This document shows, in pieces, positions 1 through 8,792 of a stretch of 26,095 bases of DNA. Below the pieces are notes generated by a model. The model was given only the letters and a program-made list of their open reading frames with translations, ran no database searches and was not told the DNA's origin. Position 1 is the stretch's first letter, and the number at the start of each line of letters is the position of its first letter. The DNA is from Apostichopus parvimensis (Eukaryota > Echinodermata > Holothuroidea > Aspidochirotida > Stichopodidae): the NCBI GenBank assembly GCA_000934455.1, contig KN890601.1:1-26095 (forward strand). Direction: 5' to 3'. Made by a program: the position numbers and the translations under genes.

Positions 1-482
1 GTTAGTTATGTTCTATGCACCATTTAAGTCCATCCTATTGAGTTGTTTCACCCATACCTTCTGGAACATAACTCTGTGTTAGTTATGTTCTATGCGCCAT
101 GTAAGTCCATGCTATTGTGTTGTTTCACCCATACCTTCTGGAACATAACTCTGTGTTAGTTATGTTCTATGCACCATGTAAGTCCATCCTATTGTGTTGT
201 TTCACCCATACCTTACATAACTGTGTTAGTTATGTTCTATGCACCATGTAAGTCCATGCTATTGTGTTGTTTCACCCATACCTTCTGGAACATAACTCTG
301 TGTTAGTTATGTTCTATGCACCATGTAAGTCCATGCTATTGTGTTGTTTCACCCATACCTTGTGCAACAGTACTCTGTGTTAGTTATATTCTATGCACTG
401 TGTAATTCCATCCTGTTGCTATATTTTACTTGTACCTTCTAGAACATTACTTTGTTGTAGTCATTTTGTATGCACCATGAAA
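1..482 (+). repeat. 77-bp tandem array copying an exon end plus its 5' splice site
   Basis: Seven copies start at about 1, 78, 155, 225, 302, 379 and 456. The period is 77 bp, except for one 70-bp copy with a 7-base loss. Each unit holds codons that read EHNSVLVMFYAP followed by one t and then gtaagt. This is what a PDI exon looks like just before the W-CGHC motif: the equivalent exon end at 4080-4106 reads AVLVMFYAP + t. The GT of the donor sits at 101, 178, 248 and 325 (all gtaagt) and at 402 (gtaatt). It is lost in copy 1 (TT at 24) and copy 7 (GA at 479). Copies decay toward the 3' side. The real exon is probably left of the window, since no copy continues into upstream coding sequence. 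Confidence 0.9.
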
Positions 483-666
483 GACAATCTTGTTTTTTGC
501 CCCCAATTTTATTTATTTTTTTGCTCCTTAAAATATGGAGAATTTTAGTTACACTTCACAGGGTGTGGTCAACACTGCCTCATGTTCATCTTCATTACAC
601 AGTGTGTTTATTGTTTATTTGTTTTTACACAGTATGTTTATAATTGTTAAATGTTGTTTACTGCAG

Positions 667-734
667 GGTGTGGTCACTGTAAAAAGATGAAGCCGGAATA
701 CGCAGACGCAGCTGAACAACTTAAAGAGGAAGGA
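667..734 (+). CDS. PDIA5: PDIA5-like exon: active site of thioredoxin domain A1
   Basis: The acceptor is ctgcag at 661-666 and the donor gtgagt starts at 735. The exon begins with gg, which completes a Trp codon started in the previous exon, and then reads CGHCKKMKPEYADAAEQLKE. That is the active-site CGHC and the start of helix 2. It is 68 nt long, the same as its counterpart at 4548-4615. The intron that follows (735-1047) is plain AT-rich sequence in which I see nothing. Confidence 0.9.
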
Positions 735-3700
735 GTGAGTATAAAATGTCATCTGGGGGAATCCTTCATATTTGAAAACAAATGATGCCTTAACAGTAAC
801 AATCTTTTCTATGGTTATATGCCTGTCTATTTTTGTTTCATTTTTCTTTTACCTATGAGTGGGAAAAAAAACAAAACATGTGTGCACCTTTGTTAGTTTA
901 TTGATTGGTAAACTGGTACACCATTCGAATAAGGGAAATACGTTGAAATACAAATTAGCAATGGATGATTTATAACGTTGAGTTATTCCTTTATATATGT
1001 ACCTGCACTATTTCTTCTAATCCATTAAATTCTTGTTTTTGTCTCAGCTTCCCGGTGTCTTGGCAGCGGTTGATGCTACCAAAGCCCCAGGCGTGGCCGG
1101 CAGGTTTGACGTTAAAGGCTACCCAACAGTAAAATATTTCAAGTAAGCAATCAATCATGTTTATTTTGCATGATAGTTGTCAAGTACAATGTGTTCGAAT
1201 GTCTTTTTTTATGCAATACTCAAATGGTAGAAAACTAATATCATCCTCCCCCCACCCCCCCCACCCCATCACCTCCATTCCCTTTCTACCAATACCCTCC
1301 CCTGTCTCAATAATATTAAACTCATATTCGAAAACAGTATTCGAGACAAAAGCCAAAAACAGTTTTCCCATTTTTGGTTTACAAGCTTGCTTAGAAGTCC
1401 GCCTATGATTTACAACATGCCGGTGTCCTTTTCTGCCTCAGAGCATGTTGTAACATGGCAAAAGTAAACATTATACCATTGTTGTTTCCCCTACCAAGGC
1501 AAAGCCAACGATTACTTGCTTTTTGCAAAGAAATGTTAAGTATTTTCTGATTTGTTGTGAGGATATTGTCACAGGGAGAAAGTCAACATGTGGTTATCGT
1601 TGTTTCATCGTACAGAGACGGAGAGCTCGCTTGGGATGTCAACGAGAGGACTGCGGATAAAATTATGGAACACATGAGAGAGTGAGTGTTTTGAAAAGTA
1701 TTATGTTATTTTGCTCCTTTTTAAACCTGCTGAATGATTGACATACTTTGTATGTTGCCTGGTTATCTAAAGTAGCTGTGAGCTTGTTTATATCTTAGGT
1801 ATATTTTTGAGTACTTTTGAGTAAATTTATTCTCAAAAGATTGAACAGCATCATCAGTTCACTTCTTGCCAGGGGCTCTGATTTTTCTCTCAAATAATTA
1901 AGTGCCTCGTTGCCATAGTAATGATGCTAATAAAATCTCTTTTCGGTCCCAAAAGGCACAATAATAAGGGCACTAAACTCGTTAAATGATGACACTATGA
2001 TGTTTTGTCTAGATTTTCATTATGTAAATTAAAATAATTCTAGACCGTGTAAAAGTGTTGAAATGGTTTGGCTACGAAAAAGAAATAAACTTAATCCTCG
2101 AGATGCAATAAACTGATTTCATTGACTTTAAGCACTTTGGAATAGCTAGTAATGGAATAGCTTTGTAGCATATTGTGTGTTCAAGTTGTTACATTACTTG
2201 GGATCAGTACATGACAAACATGCTTTCAATTCATTTCCAGAAGATTATGTGGATATTGGAACCAATTTCAAACCTTAGCAGAATCATTTGTACCGTTCAA
2301 AGTTTTATGTTGAGTAAGGTCTACTAAATGTTTACCATTTGTTATGCGTTTTGTTTTGTCAGCCCCCAAGAGCCTCCCCCACCCCCTCCCCCAGAGGCAG
2401 ACTGGAGTGATGAAGAAACAGAGGTGAACATTCTGAGCAGTGACAAATTTAAACCTTTCACAAAGAAGAAAAAACACAGTTTGATCATGTTTTATGCACC
2501 TTGTAAGTACTATTTTTTAATTTTTTTTAATTTTTTTATTTTTATCAGTTTACTGTGAGAATGTTGGTAATACTGAGGCCAATATTAAGTTGCGATATTT
2601 TTTCTCAAAAAGTGTTAAAATGAGATATCACAATAGTTACTTCATAAGGTAATAATGCAAACCTTTATGACCATTTTGATTGAAATTTATGTCTGGTTTA
2701 AACTGTGGTGTAAAAATGTATCTAAACCCTCAATTTTTAAGTAGGTAAATTTCCATGTCATCCAATTCTCTCTGTTAAGTTGATGGTGTAAATTTTGTGG
2801 AATAAGTGACCACTTTGTACAAATATTTTCTCTACCTTTCTTCTGGAGCTCTCCTCCCCTATTCCCCTCATACTTTTGTTCCAACTTTCTTTCCATCTTG
2901 TTGCCTACCTTGTTAAATGAATAAAGAAGTAACACTATCAAATATAGCTAAAATGTTTAATTACAACAGTTGCTCTTAGTTTTGTCATGACAGTATTAAA
3001 AATTCTGCAGAAATTTGTTGAATTTCTGGCTTTTTAATGACTTATTAATTCAGTGTCTTTCTTCCTTTGTCTGAAGGGTGTGGTCATTGCAAGAAAGCCA
3101 AGCCCGAGTTTTCAGCGGCAGCTGAGGAGTTGAAAGACGAACTCAAGGTAAGCCCAAACAATAATGTATCAAGCAGCTTTGTGAATTTTATTTTTTTCAG
3201 ATATTTTCTTGTCCTGTATAAACCAGAAAATAATGTTGCGATCCATTGTTTGGCTGGCAATACCAAATCCACTTTGTTGATCTTATCTTTATATAAATTT
3301 ATGTGTGTCTGCATGTGTGTCTGTGTCTGTGTGTGACTGAAGAATTGAACAATGAAATCCAAGTCCTTAGATGTCATTTGAAAAGAATTACAACATCCTC
3401 AGAAGAATGCTATTGTTGTTACCAGTGGGGTATGTTGATCCAAACAATGGAAAAAACAATGGTGTCCTCAGTTTGAATGTGAAACACACTTGTGTGTGAA
3501 GTTGCTGTGGTTCATATAAATGATTTCATTTTTATTTTTATTTTTGTGCTGTTGTCCAGTTGCTTCTTATTCTCATATCCATGGGAACAAAATGAAAAGA
3601 AAGAAAACCCTTTTCTTCAGTTTTTTCTCATAACATAGTCAATGTGCTAATGATGTTACTCATGAGTTGAAATAATAGGGTTATCTGGAAATGGTCATGA

Positions 3701-6700
3701 AAATTATTTCTTGGAAAATTTGTAAAACTATGGAGACCATTTTTTAGTTCATATTTAAGTATTTTTTCTGAACTTTCACAGGCAGCTTTTGTGGCAATGG
3801 ACTGTACCATCGATACAAACAGACCCATCTGTGAGAGCTATGAGGTGACGGGATTCCCCACCCTCAAGTATCTCAACTACGGGAAAAACCCGGAACCTTA
3901 CTCTGGAGGACGGGAATCGGCCGACTTCATCCGGTTCATGCAACAGAAGATAGATCCTAGCTCGGTGGTCCCCACCCCTCCCCCACCCCCAGAGGAAGAC
4001 TTTTGGTTGACTTTAGACGGAGGAGAGAACGTCCAACAACCCGGAAGCGACTTTGACGCATTCGTCGCTGACAAAGAGGCTGTACTGGTTATGTTCTATG
4101 CACCCTGTTAGTATCATTCAATTATATTTTCAAATTAAAAACTCTTGTGATTTCTAATGACTGTTAGGTCTGACATAGCTCTCACTTAAAGCATGTACAG
4201 GAAATTGTGTTAAGTTAAGAATATCGGTATATTCTTTGGTCCTGTAAAAGCATTATTTTGAGGTGAAATGGAAAGGAAGAAAACATGACATTTTCCTTTT
4301 CTATAAAAGTATGATTAATGTTATACTTAAATCCACTTGCATCAATTCCTTTGGAAGAAATCCATTTGCCATAAAGTTTGTCCCCAGATTCTTATTTTTT
4401 TTATTTGTTGAAATTTTTTAACTAATTCAAATAATGCCAATGCTTCGCAAGAATTTCTTTTAACCATCTGGTAATTGTTTGCTAGTTTGTAGGTGGATCG
4501 GCAAGTTCTATAACAGTGTCTGTGACTTTTATTTCTGTTTGTTGCAGGGTGTGGACACTGCAAGATGATGAAGCCAGCATTCTCAGAAGCTGCGACCAAA
4601 GCCAAGGAGTTGGGGGTAGGCAGAGAATTTTATAGCTCGGAAGGGGTGGAGGAGCAGTGTGGCATATATATGTGGCCCTGTACAGTGATTTATAGACAAA
4701 ATCAAATGGAGAGTCGTTGTTCCGAGATGCATAATCTTGAATTTTTTCTAGAAAATTTTTGCTTCAAGTACAAAATTATGTTTACAGGCATACTTTACAG
4801 TACATATAACGGATATATGTTTAAAATTTGGAATACAAAATGAACAAATCTTTGATATATATATATTGACCAGCATGGGATACTTTTCATATTGTTGCCA
4901 AGTGGGTCAATGGGTAATTAAATCTGGCATCTTTCTAGCCTATTTGATATCTTTCTTTTTAGCTCAATTCTCGTTTTCATAGCATATTTTAGCATTTAGA
5001 ACCGATAATGATGTCTCTGAATTCAGTGGAATGGATACAGAAGTTAGAAGTTGTTACCAGAATGAATTCTGTTGTAAAGGTTGAAGTAACTTTATGACAG
5101 TTATATCAGTTTGTATATGTAAAGTCAAATATCTTTACTATAAGAAACACTGCAGCAACTTCTTAATTTTGCAACAATTTTTATCTTAATCGTTTAGTTG
5201 AATGGAGCGTTTGCTGCCGTGGATGCTACAGTTCACCCAGAAGTCTCTGGCAAATTTGGTGTTAAGGGTTTCCCAACACTCAAACTATTTCAGTAAGTAC
5301 AATTGAACTTCTTCGAATTCCTTTCCGGTGACACCTAAAGATGGGCTCAAATCTTCTTTCTAGGTACTACAATTCTCTTTGTTACCAACCAAATTCTGCC
5401 TGTACCTTGGTTAAACTTGTTTGAAAGTTTGATACTAGCAGAATCTTAAAATTATCAAATTTTTATCCAACTATGTATTGTTTTCCCATCTAGATATTTA
5501 TGTCTGTTTCCCCCCCCCCCCCTATAGCCCCAAATAATGTTATGTTGATAATGCATTGGGCAGTTATAGTATGTTGGTGTTAACAGCCAGTAATAGAGAT
5601 GTTTTTTATACCATGAACTTTACCATTTCTATGAATATTCATGTCCCATTCATATGTTTCATGTCATTATTTTGAGTTTTAATGTCCATGCATCCTGATT
5701 TCTGGAACCCTCTTTCTTTCTTTCTTTTTTAAAGTGAATTGAATCCTAAAATGTCTTAGTATCATTTTTCAGTTGATTATGAAATGTCTCCTGAACTTTG
5801 ACAATTCTATGAATATGCATCAATGATATTTGTGATTTTTTTTTTTCTTTGTCAATTTTGAGGTCTTATTAATTTTCAGTTTCTCATTGTTTAGTATTAT
5901 GAAGTGATCATTAAAGTGTTAGAAAACTTTTAGTGATATTATTATGATCATTATCTGATTTTTAAATGATATTTGCAGGAATGGACAACTCTCATCTGAT
6001 TATGAAGGTGATCGAAGCACTGAGGATATGTTGGCCTTTATACAAAAGTAAGAAATATATCTTTCCTGTAGTGTTTCTCTCTTATACATCATATGAAGGG
6101 GCTGGTATTATTGGGCAAAATTCAATTTGAACTATGATGCCCACCACAATTTATTTATCAATTGAACATAAGGATTTACAATTACTTTACTGTTGCTATT
6201 GATATTAAGAAGGTTTTTTTTTTTTTTTTTTTTTTTGTCAAGATGCTTTCTGGAATGGTGGAAAAGTGTGCCTGCAGGGGCTTAAAATATTGTGACTTTT
6301 GTTTTTTATTGTTCCAAAATGGGTTATTACACTGTTGCAAGTGTCTTGTCTCAAAACTGTAGTAAATCCGTAGCAAACAGTTTCAGGGCTTACACATTTA
6401 GGTCATAGCCACCTTTCGAGGAAGGACTTGAAGGACTCCTTGAATCACCAAGAAATCTTTACCTCCCTGATCTTATAAAATGCTTTCAAAGTTACATCTG
6501 TACAGTTATTTTAATTCAGTGTTTAAGATAATCAAGCAGTCAGTTGTGTTTGTTATGTATGACAGCATCCTGCCATGCAAAAGTGCACCTGTGCTGTTTG
6601 GATTGTGTTGTATTGTATTGTTTTGTATTGTATTGTATTGTGGTGTATTGTTTTGTATTGAATTGTATTGTATTGAATTATATTGTATTGTATTGCATTG

Positions 6701-7802
6701 CATTGTTTTGTGTTGTATTGTGTTGTACTGTATTGTATTGAATTGTTTTGTATTTTATTGTATTGTATTGTATTGACTATTATGTGGAAATGTTACAGTT
6801 GAAGTACAACAGCTGTTTTTAACAAAGAACTACACGGTTGTCAAAGGGCAGTTGGCAGTTAAATGCATCAACCTATTAGAAGTATATAGTCTGGTTTGCA
6901 AATAACTGCAAAACTTAGAAGTAGCATTTTGTTTTGACTTTTTCCCGCCCAATTTTGATCCTTTTGTTTTCTTCTGTGTAGTCCCAATCGAGAAGTTCCT
7001 AAACCACCGGTAGAGGCCAAATGGAGCGACGAACCCAGCTCCGTCAATCACCTGACCGGGGATACCTTTAGCGCTTTCATTACGGAGAATAAAAATGTTC
7101 TAACCATGTTTTATGCTCCATGGTGCGGACATTGTAAAAAGGCCAAGCCGCATTTTACGGCGGCCGCCGAAAAACTGAAAGATAATGCCGACAGTAGTTT
7201 AGCAGCCGTTGACTGCACAGAAGTTAAAGGTGAGATCCCATCATCTCAAAATGGTCATATCGTTACATTCCGTTGATTGCTATTGATAGGCGTAGGGGAG
7301 CTATCAAAACATTGAGGGGGTGGGGAATGGTAGCTTGTAGGTGGTAGGGGAGTCTTCAACCCCAAAAAATTACTCTCAGGACTTGTAGGAAAGTTGTTGT
7401 TTGGTGGCTGTTGTCAATAATGTTTCACGTGAGGTGATGACGTAAGAGGGGGGGGGGTTCGGCAGGTCTTATTGGGAGGGGGGAGGCATCGCAACTTCAA
7501 ACTAGATGAGCTTACCAATGCCTTCATTTCATATGTCCATTTCAGACTACAGTACAGTGATGATAAAATAATTATACAGCATATAAGACATGAACTTTAT
7601 TCTTTCTCATGTTTTCCTTTTCTTGCCATTTTTTGTCCCAACAGATATTTGCCAAAAATATGGCGTCTCTGGCTACCCAACATTTAAACTCTTCCAGAAC
7701 GGTGAACTCGGGGAGCCATTTACCAGCGGAAGAGACGAGGCGGGTTTCGTGAATTTTATGTCCACCCTTAGTCCATCTTCAAGACAAGCGGGTGAACTTT
7801 AA
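667..7802 (+). CDS. PDIA5: PDIA5-like protein disulfide isomerase, 3' part of gene (11 exons, four thioredoxin domains)
   Basis: This gene probably encodes an ER-lumen thiol-disulfide oxidoreductase that forms and rearranges disulfides in secretory proteins. The exons are 667-734, 1048-1142, 1616-1681, 2363-2502, 3077-3147, 3782-4106, 4548-4615, 5198-5292, 5979-6047, 6982-7229 and 7645-7802. They join in one frame to about 466 residues. Four domains each carry APW-CGHC-K and a GYPT/GFPT cis-proline loop. The linker KKKKHSLIMFYAPW, and the VDAT and DC..C types of domain, match vertebrate PDIA5 closely as I recall it, better than TXNDC5 or PDIA3/4/6. Vertebrate PDIA5 (about 519 residues) has a b-like domain plus three catalytic domains, whereas this window alone shows four catalytic ones. 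Signal peptide and start codon are left of the window. The C-terminus is QAGEL, a weak KDEL-like signal. All introns are GT-AG. Confidence 0.85.
1048..1142 (+). CDS. PDIA5: PDIA5-like exon: core strand and cis-proline of domain A1
   Basis: The acceptor is gtctcag and the donor gtaagc starts at 1143. In phase 0 it reads LPGVLAAVDATKAP... and ...DVKGYPTVKYF, ending with two bases of a Lys codon. AVDAT and GYPT are the buried strand and cis-proline loop of a PDI a-type domain. It is 95 nt, exactly the length of the equivalent exon 5198-5292. The intron 1143-1615 has a C-rich run near 1247-1263 and nothing else I recognise. Confidence 0.92.
1616..1681 (+). CDS. PDIA5: PDIA5-like exon: C-terminal strand and helix of domain A1
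   Basis: The acceptor is tacag at 1611-1615 and the donor gtgagt starts at 1682. It reads K-DGELAWDVNERTADKIMEHMR and leaves phase 2. This follows the YF-K-(N/D)GE pattern of PDIA5 middle domains. It is 66 nt, against 69 nt for its counterpart 5979-6047. The intron 1682-2362 is AT-rich with no feature I can name. Confidence 0.88.
2363..2502 (+). CDS. PDIA5: PDIA5-like exon: proline-rich linker and start of thioredoxin domain B1
   Basis: The acceptor is ttgtcag and the donor gtaagt starts at 2503. It reads DPQEPPPPPPPEADWSDE, then an acidic stretch, then KKKKHSLIMFYAP plus the first base of Trp. The seven-proline linker followed by W-(S/E)-(D/E)-E and the KKKKH block before the first core strand is a very close match to the linker between the last two domains of vertebrate PDIA5. 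The intron 2503-3076 is T-rich at its start and otherwise unremarkable. Confidence 0.93.
3077..3147 (+). CDS. PDIA5: PDIA5-like exon: active site of thioredoxin domain B1
   Basis: The acceptor is ctgaag at 3071-3076 and the donor gtaagc starts at 3148. The gg completes Trp, followed by CGHCKKAKPEFSAAAEELKD and ELK, leaving phase 0. It is 71 nt, one codon longer than the A-type active-site exons. The following intron 3148-3781 holds a (TG/TC)-rich microsatellite at 3301-3336 and is otherwise plain. Confidence 0.92.
3301..3336 (+). repeat. TG/TGTC microsatellite in intron
   Basis: An imperfect run of tgtgtctg and tgtg units about 36 bp long. It makes a false Cys-Val-Met-rich reading frame on the + strand. 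Confidence 0.7.
3782..4106 (+). CDS. PDIA5: PDIA5-like exon: rest of domain B1, linker, and start of domain A2
   Basis: This is a large 325-nt exon (acceptor ttcacag, donor gttagt from 4107). It reads AAFVAMDCT...RPICESYEVTGFPTLKYL..., a B-type half domain with two extra cysteines (DC and IC) and the GFPT cis-proline. Then come SGGRESADFIRFMQQK, a PTPPPPPEEDF linker, and FVADKEAVLVMFYAP plus the first base of Trp. The half domain has none of the introns found in A1 and A2. The intron 4107-4547 shows nothing I recognise. Confidence 0.93.
4548..4615 (+). CDS. PDIA5: PDIA5-like exon: active site of thioredoxin domain A2
   Basis: The acceptor is gttgcag and the donor gtaggc starts at 4616. The gg completes Trp, followed by CGHCKMMKPAFSEAATKAKE and LG. 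CGHC is intact and the second Lys after it is Met. Length (68 nt) and both phases equal exon 667-734. The intron 4616-5197 is AT-rich with a short (ta)n near 4855 and nothing else seen. Confidence 0.92.
5198..5292 (+). CDS. PDIA5: PDIA5-like exon: core strand and cis-proline of domain A2
   Basis: The acceptor is cgtttag and the donor gtaagt starts at 5293. It reads LNGAFAAVDATVHPEVSGKF then GVKGFPTLKLF, leaving phase 2. It is 95 nt and aligns residue for residue with exon 1048-1142. The intron 5293-5978 holds a run of 13 C at about 5511-5523 and T-rich tracts. Confidence 0.92.
5979..6047 (+). CDS. PDIA5: PDIA5-like exon: C-terminal strand and helix of domain A2
   Basis: The acceptor is tttgcag and the donor gtaaga starts at 6048. 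It reads Q-NGQLSSDYEGDRSTEDMLAF then IQ, leaving phase 2. The NG turn and closing helix match the A-type fold. The intron 6048-6981 holds a T23 tract (6214-6236) and the TATTG array (6602-6775). Confidence 0.9.
6602..6775 (+). repeat. TATTG pentanucleotide array
   Basis: About 35 units of tattg with scattered variants (ttttg, tgttg, gattg, cattg). Because the unit is five bases and has no stop in several frames, it opens false reading frames on both strands (a Cys/Ile/Val/Leu/Tyr-rich one on +, an Asn/Gln/Tyr-rich one on -). Confidence 0.93.
6982..7229 (+). CDS. PDIA5: PDIA5-like exon: linker and first half of thioredoxin domain B2
   Basis: The acceptor is tctgtgtag and the donor gtgaga starts at 7230. 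It reads NPNREVPKPPVEAKWSDEPS, then the GDTFSAFITENK entry helix, NVLTMFYAPWCGHCKKAKPH, and LAAVDCTEVK, leaving phase 1. Unlike the other three domains, the Trp codon and CGHC lie in one uninterrupted exon. The intron 7230-7644 has a G-rich stretch at about 7441-7490. Confidence 0.93.
7645..7802 (+). CDS. PDIA5: PDIA5-like last exon: second half of domain B2 and C-terminus
   Basis: The acceptor is cccaacag at 7637-7644. It reads D-ICQKYGVSGYPTFKLFQNGE, then FTSGRDEAGFVNFMSTL, then SPSSRQAGEL and taa. The B-type second cysteine (DIC) and GYPT are present. The tail AGEL keeps the last two residues of KDEL-type ER retrieval signals (vertebrate PDIA5 ends in EEL) but has Ala and Gly at the first two positions. 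Confidence 0.93.
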
Positions 7803-8792
7803 CGTCAGGAGAAATGTATTCCTTTAAGTAATTAGAAAGATCGGTCTGTGGGGAAACTAGGTTGCCTTAATTTATATTCTGTTCAGTAGGAAAACTATGA
7901 TAAGGTGTGTTTCAAGGATCATTTTATGTTTTATTATGGTTGATTCTGGGAAGGGGTGAGCGATTTTTGTTTTTGTTTTTAAATCTTAAATGAACGTTAG
8001 ATTTCTTTGTCAATGATTCAGAAACTTTTGAAAATGTGGTCTATTTTTCTCTGGCTCTCTCTCTATTACTTTCTCTGTTTTGACAAGAAACTGTATGATT
8101 AATTGTATTTATTTATCGAAAGATATTTATGATCCTTTGTGACATCAAGGTATAGTAATTAAGTCTCATAGATTAGGTTTTGAATCAAAACTGTAGGCAA
8201 TGAAATGGGAATTGATACTAAAGTAGGCAACAAAATGGGAATTGATGCTAAAAGTATTATATTTTATTTGAAATCTTGGCTTAAGTTCCACGTAATGTCG
8301 CTCACCAATGGGTCCATGTCCATTCTGGTCTTGTTGCTCGCAACATTTTGTTTTTAAAATCACTTCTCTATTATTGATGATGATGATGATTTTTCACCAC
8401 CATCATATTCAGAAATATTGTCTTCCAATCAAAGGTCACAACGTACCCGTAATTAATATAAACCTTGCAAAGTAAAGTCTTCTTGATGAATTATGTTGGG
8501 GGGAACTCGTCCATCACGCAGGGGTCGCCCGAAGGTCAGTCTCAATTTTCTAAACGATCGTCACAGGGCACTTTGATATTCTGAAGTTTATTTTCCCCAA
8601 AGATATTTGGAGGAACAAGGTCTCCTTTGACCGGCACTGCTTCCCTTTAAAGCAGCAAATGTTGCGTGTCATTTTAGCCCACGGTTCAATGTACAGATGC
8701 AACAAGTCATTTCTGTAAAGTAAGTATTGTGGCTTAGACTTTATGGTGTAATTACACAGGAGATAAAATAGTTCCGTACACATAAACAGGCT
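7803..8792 (+). other. 3' UTR and downstream DNA of the PDIA5-like gene
   Basis: AT-rich DNA after the stop codon, with no convincing coding. It holds a 30-bp tandem duplication (8193-8252) and a short (gat)n near 8374-8390. There is no canonical aataaa close to the stop. The nearest candidates are variants (gataaa near 8762, attaaa near 8847), so the true transcript end is unknown. Confidence 0.5.
8193..8252 (+). repeat. 30-bp tandem duplication (two copies)
   Basis: Two adjacent copies, 8193-8222 and 8223-8252, of a unit that begins gtaggcaa and contains aaatgggaattgat. They differ at about three positions. Confidence 0.8.

Noticed and set aside
1-482. Repeat array as a CRISPR array
   Set aside because: The repeat is continuous at 77 bp with no unique spacers, and the context is an animal gene.
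3067-3336. Frame starting just before CGHC in domain B1 and running into the intron
   Set aside because: It starts in the intron at a TTG, crosses the clear donor at 3148 and ends in a TG microsatellite. Only 3077-3147 is exon.
4565-4843. 92-residue frame beginning MMKPAFSEAA
   Set aside because: Only the part up to 4615 is exon; the rest is intron read-through.
6480-6776. 98-residue Cys-rich frame (and its - strand partner 6506-6703)
   Set aside because: It is a by-product of the TATTG pentanucleotide array, which has no stop in these frames.
667-7802. Assignment to TXNDC5 or PDIA4/PDIA6
   Set aside because: TXNDC5 and PDIA6 also have APWCGHCK domains, but the KKKKHSLIMFYAPW entry strand, the PPPP-W-(S/E)-(D/E)-E linkers and the A/B domain types fit PDIA5 better. 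The call rests on recalled sequences, not on a search.
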